The notes: a model not told the origin generated them from the letters alone. Positions 15,476 to 22,097 are shown, counted from the first letter of the stretch. The stretch: 25,329 nt of DNA from CAZHAC01 sp964383855 (GCA_964383855.1 CAYLIP010000041.1:1-25329), one strand, 5' to 3'. Translations and numbers: made by a program.

Positions 15476-15658
15476 ATGAACTTTGACCTCGAGAACGAGT
15501 CGATCTGCGCGCTTCCCGAGCGCCTGGAGACCTCCGACTACAACTGGTCCAGCGTGGCATTCAGCCAGAGCAACCTGGGCATCCAGATTGGCGGGCTCTC
15601 CCTGCAGGCGATGGGCCAGGCCAACCTCGCCGGCGTGACCGTCGTCCAGAGCTCGTAG
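15476..15658 (+). CDS. Small peptide 2 of a tandem family
   Basis: This 60-aa protein has GGGAG 8 bases before the ATG. The acidic leader (residues 1-23) runs from MNFDLENES to ALPERLETSDYN. The C-terminal part (24-60) has SQSNLGIQI, a six-residue spacer and QAMGQANLAGVTVVQ. The Q-x-N-x-[AG] units resemble, in spacing, the Q/N ladders of curlin repeats, though the sequence is not CsgA. It has no signal peptide, so export, if any, needs a dedicated route or leader recognition. A 29-base run (15527-15555) is identical to peptide 3, pointing to gene duplication or strong constraint. A large hairpin follows its stop. Confidence 0.83.
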   Translation: MNFDLENESICALPERLETSDYNWSSVAFSQSNLGIQIGGLSLQAMGQANLAGVTVVQSS

Positions 15659-15660
15659 CC

Positions 15661-15724
15661 GGGAAATCACCAATTTCCCAACTCCGGGGGGCCGGCGTCC
15701 CGCAGGGCGCCGGCCCCAAATTGG
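15661..15724 (+). promoter_or_regulatory. Overlapping alternative hairpins after peptide 2 (terminator or attenuator)
   Basis: A 7-base stem GGGAAAT/ATTTCCC (15661-15667 with 15673-15679) shares bases with a competing stem CCAATTT/AAATTGG (15670-15676 with 15718-15724). The latter encloses a perfect 10-base stem GGGGCCGGCG/CGCCGGCCCC (15688-15697 with 15708-15717). The two forms are mutually exclusive, as in attenuators. No T-run follows, so full termination is not certain. It separates peptides 1-2 from 3-4. Confidence 0.55.
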
Positions 15725-15818
15725 GCGACCCGATCGGTTATCAGGACTGTCACCGGAGGCGGCCCGCCCCGCAACTGGTTTGCCGGCACCGCTGGTGATG
15801 ATTCCGCAGGTGGCAAGC

Positions 15819-15840
15819 GTCGGTCGTGGGCACGACCGAC
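15819..15840. promoter_or_regulatory. Perfect palindrome upstream of peptide 3
   Basis: GTCGGTCGTG (15819-15828) and CACGACCGAC (15831-15840) are perfect inverted repeats with a 2-base centre, ending 10 bases before the AGGAGG of peptide 3. The tight centre favours a protein-binding operator over an RNA hairpin, though a 9-base stem with a 4-base loop is also possible. Confidence 0.5.
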
Positions 15841-15867
15841 AAATCTCAGCAGGAGGAATTTTGGAAG

Positions 15868-16053
15868 ATGCACTTTGACGAGCTGGAGCGCGAGACGATC
15901 GTGGGGCTGCCCGAGCGGCTCGAGACCTCCGACTACAACTGGTCCAGCGTCGCGTTCAGCCAGAGCAACGTGGGGATTCAGGCCGCGCTCCTGTCGGGGC
16001 AGAGCATGCTCCAGGTCAACGGCGCCGCCGTCCACGTGACCCAATTCGCCTAA
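15868..16053 (+). CDS. Small peptide 3 of a tandem family
   Basis: This 61-aa protein starts at ATG 15868 because the leader MHFDELERE then aligns with MNFDLENES of peptide 2 and MYDLENEE of peptide 4; AGGAGG lies 11 bases upstream. A GTG at 15826 in the same frame would add 14 unaligned residues. The leader ends in GLPERLETSDYN. The C-terminal part has SQSNVGIQA, then QSMLQVNGAAVHVTQFA. It contains no Cys. About 45 bases spanning the leader end and core start are almost identical to peptide 2. It probably forms a cistron with peptide 4, 46 bases downstream. Confidence 0.83.
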   Translation: MHFDELERETIVGLPERLETSDYNWSSVAFSQSNVGIQAALLSGQSMLQVNGAAVHVTQFA

Positions 16054-16099
16054 CCCGCACTCGCGCTTCCGCGCCAATCAATCAACAGGAGCAAGAGAG

Positions 16100-16279
16100 A
16101 TGTACGACCTCGAGAACGAGGAGCTCGCCGCCCTTCCCGAGCGGTTCGAGACCTCCGACTACAACACGTCCATCGTCGCCTTCAGGCAGAGCAACGTCGG
16201 CATCCAGCTCGCCGCCGGCGCGGTGCAGCTGCTCGGCCAGGGCAACGGCGCCAGCGTCACCGTCATCCAGCTCGCTTAG
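16100..16279 (+). CDS. Small peptide 4 of a tandem family
   Basis: This 59-aa gene is easily missed by length cut-offs of 60 aa. ATG 16100 has AGGAG 8 bases upstream and the stop is TAG at 16277. The leader is MYDLENEELAALPERFETSDYN. The C-terminal part has F-R-Q-S-N-V-G-I-Q-L, then QLLGQGNGASVTVIQLA. It is aligned with peptides 2 and 3 over its whole length without gaps in the leader, and has no Cys. It differs from them at the leader/core border (YNTSIV instead of YNWSSV). A clear terminator follows, closing the peptide cluster. Confidence 0.85.
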   Translation: MYDLENEELAALPERFETSDYNTSIVAFRQSNVGIQLAAGAVQLLGQGNGASVTVIQLA

Positions 16280-16291
16280 AACAAGCGCAAC

Positions 16292-16321
16292 CGGCGCCCG
16301 TCCCTCAGGGGGCGGGCGCCG
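16292..16321 (+). terminator. Terminator after the peptide cluster
   Basis: CGGCGCCCG (16292-16300) and CGGGCGCCG (16313-16321) form a perfect 9-base stem with a 12-base loop, followed by a T-rich stretch TCGTTCTTCC. It begins 13 bases after the stop of peptide 4 and could also serve the convergent TetR gene. Confidence 0.72.
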
Positions 16322-16364
16322 TCGTTCTTCCGCTGGCCCTGAGGGGCACGGTTCACCGGCTCGT

Positions 16365-16976
16365 TCAGGACTTGACCCGGGCGCGATCCAGCCGGTCCCG
16401 GATGGCGCGGCGGGCGCGTTCGGCGGCAAGCGGCGTGGGAGTTATCGCGTGGAGGCCGTTGGCGCCGGCGAGCAGGCAGTGGATCTCCCAGCCCAGCTGC
16501 TCGGGATCGACAGCGGCATTGAGCTCGCCTTGCGCCTGGGCGTCACGCACGGTGCGGACGATGCTGGCCGCAAAGTAGCCCTTGCGCTCCACGATGGCGT
16601 CCCGGACCGGACCCGGCTTGCTGTCGAACTCGGCGCTGGTCGCCTCGAAGAAGCAACCGCCCGGAAAGACACGCCGCTCGACGTAGGAGAGGAAAGCCTC
16701 GCCCAGCGAGAGCACCCGGCCGATGCCTCGGGGAGCGGAGAGGCCCGGGCGCAGCACCTCCTCGGTGAAGATTCGGGCCGCTTCCTCCACCGTCGCCAGC
16801 TGCAGTTCCTCCTTGGATCCGAAATGGGCGAAGAGGCCGCTCTTGCTAATGCCGAGGTCATCGGCAAGCCGCTGCAGCGAAACCGCCTCGAGGCCTTCGG
16901 CCGAGGCGAGCATGGCGGCGTGGGTGAGGATGGCCTGGCGGGTCCGAGCGCCCCGCAGCCGGCGCCGGTCCGTCAT
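16365..16976 (-). CDS. TetR-family transcriptional repressor
   Basis: This 203-aa protein has an N-terminal helix-turn-helix: 'TRQAILTHAAMLASAEG', then 'LADDLGISKSGLFAHFGSKEEL' (about residues 37-58), followed by a ligand-binding domain containing 'FPGGCFFEATSAEFDSKPGPVRD', typical of one TetR C-terminal subgroup. The ligand is unknown. ATG 16976 is chosen because GAGGG lies 8 bases upstream; in-frame starts at 17021 (ATG) or further up would add an EGR-repeat tail encoded by a 12-base tandem repeat. The gene is divergent from an acetyltransferase operon, with two matching dyads in between, so it very likely represses itself and that operon. Confidence 0.9.
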   Translation of the reverse strand: MTDRRRLRGARTRQAILTHAAMLASAEGLEAVSLQRLADDLGISKSGLFAHFGSKEELQLATVEEAARIFTEEVLRPGLSAPRGIGRVLSLGEAFLSYVERRVFPGGCFFEATSAEFDSKPGPVRDAIVERKGYFAASIVRTVRDAQAQGELNAAVDPEQLGWEIHCLLAGANGLHAITPTPLAAERARRAIRDRLDRARVKS

Positions 16977-16978
16977 CA

Positions 16979-17015
16979 CCCGGCCCTCGATTCGGCCCTC
17001 GAGCCGGCCCTCGAT
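16979..17015 (-). repeat. Three 12-base tandem repeats before the TetR start
   Basis: Three near-identical units of TCGAGGGCCGRM lie in tandem directly upstream of the chosen ATG. If translated from the ATG at 17021 they encode EGR-L/I repeats. They also supply the GAGGG used as a ribosome-binding site. Changes in copy number could alter the leader without breaking the frame. Confidence 0.55.
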
Positions 17016-17032
17016 CGCCATCCCCAAAAAAT

Positions 17033-17082
17033 ATAGCACGAACAGTCGGACGCTATTGACTCTACACGACCAGTCGTGCTAT
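17033..17082. promoter_or_regulatory. Paired TetR operators and divergent promoters
   Basis: ATAGCACGAACAGTCG (17033-17048) and CGACCAGTCGTGCTAT (17067-17082) are inverted copies matching at 13 of 16 positions, and the second contains a near-palindrome ACGACCAGTCGT. For the plus strand, TTGACT (17056-17061) has a -10-like CTATTT 17 bases on, so the second copy fills the spacer. For the minus strand, TATATT (17030-17035) is a -10 at the edge of the first copy. Binding of the TetR protein would block both promoters. Confidence 0.65.
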
Positions 17083-17125
17083 TTCTTTGCCTCTGGCGGT
17101 GTTTCTTCTCGTGGAGGCGATGGCG

Positions 17126-17620
17126 ATGGTGATGCTTGGCGGAGAGACACAGATCGGGCTCGCGCAGCTCGAAAGCGGCGATGGGCCGCTCCTGCGCCGG
17201 TTTTTCTTCCGGCTCTCGCCGGCGACCATCTACCGGCGGTTCATGAGCCCCATCCAGAGGCCGGAGCAGGCACACCCGGAGCGGCTTCTGGACCTCGACC
17301 ACCGCGAGCGAGAGGCCATCTGCGCCGTGGCCGGAGGAGAGATCGTGGGGATCGCCCGCTATGCCCGGCGCGCAGGCTTTGAGGCCGCCGACCTCGCGGT
17401 CGTGGTGGCCGACGCCTGGCAGCGGCAGGGGGTCGCCACCCGGATGCTGGGCGCCCTGGCCGCGCGCGCCGCAGGCGCCGGGATCGGGCGTTTCCAGGCC
17501 ACGATGCACGCCGACAACCTGGCCGCGGTCGCCCTGCTGCGGCGCCTCCAACCGGGTGCCCGGCTGAGCCTTTCGAACGGGATCTACGAGACCTCCTTTT
17601 CGATCTCGGGGGCGGCATGA
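17126..17620 (+). CDS. GNAT-family N-acetyltransferase
   Basis: This protein of about 164 aa has the GNAT fold: an N-terminal 'LRRFFFRLSPATIYRRFM' helix common in protein-lysine-type acetyltransferases, 'ICAVAGGEIVGIARYAR' (beta4), then 'ADLAVVVADAWQRQGVATRML' with the acetyl-CoA loop Q-R-Q-G-V-A-T, and 'MHADNLAAVALLRRL'. The substrate is unknown. Several in-frame starts cluster here (GTG 17111, ATG 17120, 17126, 17132); ATG 17126 has GGAGG 8 bases upstream. It is the first gene of a three-gene plus-strand operon and overlaps the next gene by 4 bases. The TetR dyads lie just upstream. Confidence 0.85.
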   Translation: MVMLGGETQIGLAQLESGDGPLLRRFFFRLSPATIYRRFMSPIQRPEQAHPERLLDLDHREREAICAVAGGEIVGIARYARRAGFEAADLAVVVADAWQRQGVATRMLGALAARAAGAGIGRFQATMHADNLAAVALLRRLQPGARLSLSNGIYETSFSISGAA

Positions 17621-18048
17621 TGTCGCGCGGGGCCGAGCGCGAGGAGCGCCTGGCACTTCTGCGCGGCCTGCCCGAGCTGGACGGCGTTTCTGACCGCCGC
17701 CTGCGCGACCTCTCGCGGTCGTTCGACGAGGCCGTCGTGGCCGAGGGCACCCTGATCGCCAGGGCCGGCGATCCCTGCGCGCAGTACCTGGTCGTGATGT
17801 CGGGGTCCCTCAGGGTGGAGGCGGCCGCGGTGTCGCAGCGGGTAGAGGCGGGAACCAGCCTGGGCTGGCAGGCGATGTCGTGCCGCGGCCCCAACCCGGG
17901 CACGGTGGTGGCCACGTCGGACGCCCGCCTGCTGGTCATGGGCCGCGCCCAGTTCCGCGCCATGGCGAGCCTTGGCTCCCGGCCCCGGTCTCCGGGGCAC
18001 CGGCGGGCAGAGGCCGGACCTCCGTATCGTCAGCGTCCGGAGTGGTAG
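17617..18048 (+). CDS. Stand-alone cyclic-nucleotide-binding-fold protein (Crp-like, no HTH)
   Basis: This 143-aa protein resembles the N-terminal domain of Crp/FNR proteins: 'LLRGLPELDGVSDRRLRDLSRSFDEAVVAEGTLIARAGDP' in outline, then 'QYLVVMSGSLRV' and 'ATSDARLLVMGRAQFRAM'. There is no DNA-binding domain; the protein ends in a Pro/Arg-rich tail. The phosphate-binding cassette lacks the usual Arg ('NPGTVVATS'), so cAMP binding is doubtful. ATG 17617 overlaps the acetyltransferase stop as ATGA. Association of a cNMP-type domain with a GNAT recalls cAMP-controlled lysine acetyltransferases, where the two are fused; here they are separate coupled genes. Confidence 0.75.
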   Translation: MMSRGAEREERLALLRGLPELDGVSDRRLRDLSRSFDEAVVAEGTLIARAGDPCAQYLVVMSGSLRVEAAAVSQRVEAGTSLGWQAMSCRGPNPGTVVATSDARLLVMGRAQFRAMASLGSRPRSPGHRRAEAGPPYRQRPEW

Positions 18049-18920
18049 CCCAGCAGCCTCTGACAGTCGGTCTCAAGCTCTCCCAGGACGCACCGGTCGA
18101 AGCCTTCCTGCAGGTCTGGCGGGTTGCCGACGAGGCCGGCTTCGATCACTGCTGGGCATTCGACCACCTGGCCACCATCGGTCCCATCGGCGACGGCCGG
18201 CCGGTCTTCGACGGCTGGTCCCTGCTCTCGGCGATGGCGGTGGCGACCAGACGGGTGCGCATCGGCCTGCTGGTCACCGGCATCACCTACCGAAATCCCG
18301 TCCTGCTGGCCAAGATCGCGACCACGGTCGACCACCTCTCGGGCGGCCGCCTGGAGTTCGGGGTGGGGGCCGCCTGGGCAGCCAACGAGCATCACATGTA
18401 CGGGATCGGCGGCCTCGACCACCGGGTTGGGCTCCTGTCAGAGGGGCTGCAGGTGCTGAAGCTGCTGTGGACGCGCGAGCGGAGCGACTTCGAGGGCCGC
18501 TACTTCCAGCTACGCGGTGCCGTGGCCGCACCGAAGCCGGTGCAGAAGCCGCACCCACCGATCTGGATCGGGGCCGGCGGCCCGGCCACGCTGCGGCTGA
18601 CGGCACGGCATGCCGATGTCTGGAACGCATCGGGCGCGGCGGGCCGCTCGCCCGAGGCCGCCGCCGAGGCCGGCCGGGAACTCGACCGCGCCTGCGCGGC
18701 GATCGGCCGGGACCCGGCCGAGATCCGGCGCTCGGTCCAGGTCGGCTTTGCCGGCGACGACCCCGCCGAGCTGGTCGACCGGCTCCGGCGCTACCAGCAG
18801 GCCGGGTTCACCGAGCTCGTGGTGATGGTGGGTGCCTCGGGCGCCGGCGCCGGTCCGGCCGATCCCGTGCGCACGGCCCAGATCACCGCCGAGCGCGTGC
18901 TGCCCGAGCTCCGCCGCTGA
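18042..18920 (+). CDS. LLM-class (luciferase-like, F420-type) oxidoreductase
   Basis: This 292-aa protein has the TIM-barrel pattern of bacterial-luciferase-like enzymes: 'ADEAGFDHCWAFDHL' near residue 30, 'VATRRVRIGLLVTGITYRNPVLLAK', 'DHLSGGRLEFGVGAAW', 'GLQVLKLLWT', 'FEGRYFQL', 'KPHPPIWIGAGGP' and 'HADVWNASG'. Many such enzymes use F420H2 or FMN; the substrate cannot be predicted. The likely start is GTG 18042, which overlaps the previous stop by 7 bases. The gene ends 3 bases before the end of the convergent typA, leaving no room for a terminator between them. Confidence 0.9.
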   Translation: MVAQQPLTVGLKLSQDAPVEAFLQVWRVADEAGFDHCWAFDHLATIGPIGDGRPVFDGWSLLSAMAVATRRVRIGLLVTGITYRNPVLLAKIATTVDHLSGGRLEFGVGAAWAANEHHMYGIGGLDHRVGLLSEGLQVLKLLWTRERSDFEGRYFQLRGAVAAPKPVQKPHPPIWIGAGGPATLRLTARHADVWNASGAAGRSPEAAAEAGRELDRACAAIGRDPAEIRRSVQVGFAGDDPAELVDRLRRYQQAGFTELVVMVGASGAGAGPADPVRTAQITAERVLPELRR

Positions 18921-18923
18921 ATC

Positions 18924-20750
18924 TCAGCCGACCGGCAGCTGCTGCCGCCGGGCCCGCGCCTGGTCGACCTCGGTCAGGTGCCGCTTGCGGAGACGCAGGT
19001 GCTGAGGCGTCACCTCCAGGAGCTCGTCGTCGGCCAGGAAGTCGAGTGACTGCTCGAGGCTGAGCCGCGTCGCGGGCGTCAGGCGCACGGCGATGTCGGC
19101 GGTGGATGAGCGCACGTTCGACTGCTTCTTCTCCCGGCACACGTTGACCGGCATGTCGCCCGGCCGCTTCTGCAGACCGACGACCATCCCCTCGTAGACC
19201 ACCTCGCCGGGCTCGATGAACGTGGCTCCACGCTCCTGCGCGTTGGCCAGGCCGTAGGTCAGCGCGGTGCCCGCCGAGGAGGCGGTCAGGGCGCCGTTGC
19301 GCTGGTCTCGGAATTCGCCCGCCCAGGGCCGGTAGCCGATGCCGATCGAGCCCATGACGCCGGTCCCGGCGGTCAGCGTGAGGAAGAGGTTGCGGAACCC
19401 GATCAGGCCCCGCGTCGGGATCACATATTCGAGGCGCGTCATACCGCCCTCCGAATAGGCGATCTCGATCATCTCCCCCCGGCGCCGGCCGAGGGCCTCG
19501 GTGACCGCTCCCAGCTGGTCCTGGTGCACATCGACCGTCAGCCGCTCCACCGGTTCCACCCGGTGGCCGTCGACCAGCTTCACGATCGCCTCCGGCCGCG
19601 AGACCTCGAACTCGTAGCCCTCCCGGCGCATCGACTCGATGAGCACCGCAAGATGGAGCTCGCCGCGCCCGCTGACCAGGAAGCGGTCGGCCGAGTCGGT
19701 GTCCTCGACCCGGAGGCCGAGGTTGACGTCCAGCTCGCGGTAGAGCCGCGCGCGGAGCTGGCGCGAGGTGCTGAACCGGCCCTCCCGCCCGGAGAGCGGA
19801 GAGGTGTTGACACCGAACGTCATGCGCACGGTGGGCTCCTCGATCTGGATCCTCGGCAGGGGATCGGGATACTCGGGGTCGGCCAGGGTGTCGCCGATGG
19901 CCAGCTCGCCGAGTCCCGTCAGCATGGCGATGTCGCCGGCGGACGCCCGGTCGACAGGCTCCCGGCCGAGGCCCCGCTGCAGCAGCACCTGGCCGACCCG
20001 CGCTGTCCGCGCGCCCGTCTCGGAAATGATCGCCACCGGGTCGCCCGGCGCCACCGAGCCTCGAAACAGGCGGCCGATCGCCAGCGGCCCCGTGTAGTCG
20101 TCGTAGGCGCGGTTGGCGACCAGCATCTGAAAGCCGCCCTCCTCGACGATGGGAGCCGGGATGTGCTCGACGATGGCGTCGAACAGGGGCCCGAGGTCGG
20201 GCGCGAGGTGGGCCGGGTCGGTGCCCGCACGGCCTTCCTTGGCGATCGCGTAGACGGTCGGCGCGTCGAGCTGGTCGGCATCCTCTGCCAGCTCGAGAAA
20301 GAGGTCGTGGACAGCCTCCAGCGCCCGCTCGGGATCGGCGTGCGGGCGGTCGAGCTTGTTGATGACGACGACCGTCCGCAGCCCGACCTCGAAGGCCTTG
20401 CGCAGGACAAAGCGCGTCTGGGGCATCGGGCCCTCGGCCGCATCGACCAGGAGCAGGCACCCGTCGGCCATGTTGAGCACCCGCTCGACCTCGCCCCCGA
20501 AGTCGGCGTGGCCGGGGGTGTCGATGATGTTGATCGTCACCTCGCCGTGCCGGATCGACGTGTTCTTGGCGAGGATCGTGATGCCCTTCTCCCGCTCGAG
20601 CGCGTTGGAGTCGAGGATCAGCGTCCCCACCTCCTGCGACTCGCGGAAGGTGCGGCTCTGCTTGAGCAGCGCGTCGACCAGCGTGGTCTTGCCATGGTCG
20701 ACGTGGGCGATGATCGCCACGTTGCGAATGTCGTGGCGCAGGCTTGTCAT
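18924..20750 (-). CDS. typA: TypA/BipA ribosome-associated GTPase
   Basis: This 608-aa translational GTPase is full length. G motifs: AHVDHGKTT (15-23), a switch I region 'REKGITILAKNTSI', DTPGH (77-81), NKLD (131-134). Then EF-Tu domain II-like, EF-G C-terminal and BipA-specific domains follow ('RGLIGFRNLFLTLTAGTG', 'REKKQSNVRSS'). It acts on the ribosome in stress and cold adaptation in other bacteria. ATG 20750 overlaps the stop of the helicase gene as ATGA, so the two are co-translated. Their pairing with a cold-shock protein gene at 22106 suggests a translation or cold-response theme. Confidence 0.97.
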   Translation of the reverse strand: MTSLRHDIRNVAIIAHVDHGKTTLVDALLKQSRTFRESQEVGTLILDSNALEREKGITILAKNTSIRHGEVTINIIDTPGHADFGGEVERVLNMADGCLLLVDAAEGPMPQTRFVLRKAFEVGLRTVVVINKLDRPHADPERALEAVHDLFLELAEDADQLDAPTVYAIAKEGRAGTDPAHLAPDLGPLFDAIVEHIPAPIVEEGGFQMLVANRAYDDYTGPLAIGRLFRGSVAPGDPVAIISETGARTARVGQVLLQRGLGREPVDRASAGDIAMLTGLGELAIGDTLADPEYPDPLPRIQIEEPTVRMTFGVNTSPLSGREGRFSTSRQLRARLYRELDVNLGLRVEDTDSADRFLVSGRGELHLAVLIESMRREGYEFEVSRPEAIVKLVDGHRVEPVERLTVDVHQDQLGAVTEALGRRRGEMIEIAYSEGGMTRLEYVIPTRGLIGFRNLFLTLTAGTGVMGSIGIGYRPWAGEFRDQRNGALTASSAGTALTYGLANAQERGATFIEPGEVVYEGMVVGLQKRPGDMPVNVCREKKQSNVRSSTADIAVRLTPATRLSLEQSLDFLADDELLEVTPQHLRLRKRHLTEVDQARARRQQLPVG

Positions 20751-21964
20751 CGCCGGGCTGCGGTTCCGTGTGCCGTTCGCGGATGGCCCGTATGCCGCCA
20801 CTCGCCCTGGTGAAGCAGTCGAGGGCCGTCGACCGGCTGGATGTCGGGGGCGCCCTGCCGGCGCAGCTTGCGCCAGGCGGCGGCGTCCTCGGGGGCCAGG
20901 ATGGTGAGGGCGCGACCGGGAGCCCCCTGCCGGGCCGTCCGGCCCACGCGGTGCGTCAGCCACTGCGCCGTTTCCGGCAGCTCGTAGTTCACGACCAGCT
21001 CGACGTCGCTGACGTCGATTCCCCGGGCCGCCACGTTGGTCGCCACCAGCACCCGGACGCGGCCGCGCCGGAAGGCGTCCATGGTTGCCTCGCGCCGGTT
21101 CTGCGACAGGTTGCCCTGCAGTTCGGCGGCGCTGTGGCCCATGGCGGTGAGCCGGGTCGCCAGCTTCTTCACCCCGTGCTTGGTGCGCCCGAAGACGATC
21201 ACCGGTCCGTGGTGGCCGTTGAGAAGGCGGTGAAGGGTGTCCAGACGCTGGCTGCCTTCGACGTGGAGCAGTCCGTGCTCCAGCGTCGGCTCTCCCTTGG
21301 GTTCGACGCGGACCCGAAAGGGCTGGTCGAGGTGCTTGGCGATCATCGCCGTCACCCAGGCCGGCATGGTGGCCGAGGCCAGCACCGTCTGCCGCTGGCC
21401 GGTGAGGCCGATGATCCGCTCCACGTCGCGGGCGAAGCCCGAGTCGAGCATCTCGTCCGCCTCGTCGAGGACGAGGTAATCGATCCCCGAGAGCGTGAGC
21501 AGGCCCCGGTCCACCATGTCGAGGATCCGGCCCGGCGTGCCGATCACAACCGGGGGCCGGCCGCGCAGCTCGCTCATCTGGCGGCCGTAGCCGACGCCTC
21601 CATAGAGGAGGGCGGACCGGGGCCGCGGATCAAGGGTGCCGAGGACCGATCCGATCTGGATGGCCAGCTCCCGAGTTGGCGCCACCACCAGGGCCTGCGG
21701 GCCGCGCAGGGCCTGCGGGCCGCGCAGCGCCTGCGGGCCGCGCAGCGCCTGGGGGGCGCGCAGTCCGGGCTTCAGCTGCTCAAGCATGGGCAGCAGGAAG
21801 GCGAGGGTCTTGCCCGACCCGGTCGGCGCCTCGATCACGACGTCGCTGCCGTCCAGCAGGGCGGGTATGGCCTGCGCCTGGACGGGCACGGGCTGGGTGA
21901 TCTGGCGGGAGGCGAGGGCGGCGGCCGTGCGCGCGCTCACGCCGAGTTCGGTGAATGAGTTCAA
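20747..21964 (-). CDS. DEAD-box RNA helicase with internal hexapeptide repeat
   Basis: This 405-aa ATP-dependent RNA helicase has all core motifs: Q motif 'FTELGVSARTAAAL…QPVPVQAQAIP', motif I APTGSGKT (46-53), Ia PTREL (96-100), TPGR (143-146), DEAD (167-170), SAT (197-199), ARGID (313-317) and HRVGRTAR (338-345). Between motif I and Ia there is an insert of four R-x-P-Q-A-L hexapeptides (69-92) from an 18-base tandem repeat. The start is TTG 21964 with GGAG 7 bases upstream. The short basic tail has no extra domain, so it is RhlE-like. It likely remodels structured RNA or assembling ribosomes. Confidence 0.95.
   Translation of the reverse strand: MNSFTELGVSARTAAALASRQITQPVPVQAQAIPALLDGSDVVIEAPTGSGKTLAFLLPMLEQLKPGLRAPQALRGPQALRGPQALRGPQALVVAPTRELAIQIGSVLGTLDPRPRSALLYGGVGYGRQMSELRGRPPVVIGTPGRILDMVDRGLLTLSGIDYLVLDEADEMLDSGFARDVERIIGLTGQRQTVLASATMPAWVTAMIAKHLDQPFRVRVEPKGEPTLEHGLLHVEGSQRLDTLHRLLNGHHGPVIVFGRTKHGVKKLATRLTAMGHSAAELQGNLSQNRREATMDAFRRGRVRVLVATNVAARGIDVSDVELVVNYELPETAQWLTHRVGRTARQGAPGRALTILAPEDAAAWRKLRRQGAPDIQPVDGPRLLHQGEWRHTGHPRTAHGTAARR
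21690..21761 (-). repeat. Four tandem 18-base repeats within the helicase gene
   Basis: Units at 21690-21707, 21708-21725, 21726-21743 and 21744-21761 encode R-G/A-P-Q-A-L. The first three differ by a single base; the fourth has diverged. The length is a multiple of three, so unit gain or loss keeps the frame. It lies in a surface loop region between helicase motifs I and Ia. Confidence 0.85.
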
Positions 21965-22069
21965 GTTGGTGCTCCAGGTCCCCTCTCATTGGGGTGGATT
22001 GACTGCGCCGATCAGGACACCGTCCTAATAGACGGGGAGAGGGACCCGAGCGAGCCGGAATGGGGGTTG

Positions 22070-22097
22070 GAGGCGCCGCGCCTGAGCGCGGCGCCTC
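22070..22097 (-). terminator. Strong hairpin after the cold-shock gene
   Basis: GAGGCGCCGCGC (22070-22081) and GCGCGGCGCCTC (22086-22097) form a perfect 12-base stem with a CTGA loop, starting 8 bases after the cold-shock stop codon on the minus strand. No T-run follows, as is common in very GC-rich genomes. Confidence 0.65.

Noticed and set aside
15826..15867. GTG start adding 14 residues to peptide 3
   Set aside because: The extension does not align with the other peptides and covers the palindrome and the AGGAGG ribosome-binding site.
15661..16279. CRISPR-like or mobile-element repeats in the peptide cluster
   Set aside because: The repeated DNA lies within coding frames and reflects gene duplication; there are no evenly spaced direct repeats, no transposase and no terminal inverted repeats.
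18883..20460. Minus-strand frame of 525 aa overlapping typA
   Set aside because: It is another frame of typA; typA has all GTPase motifs and full family length.
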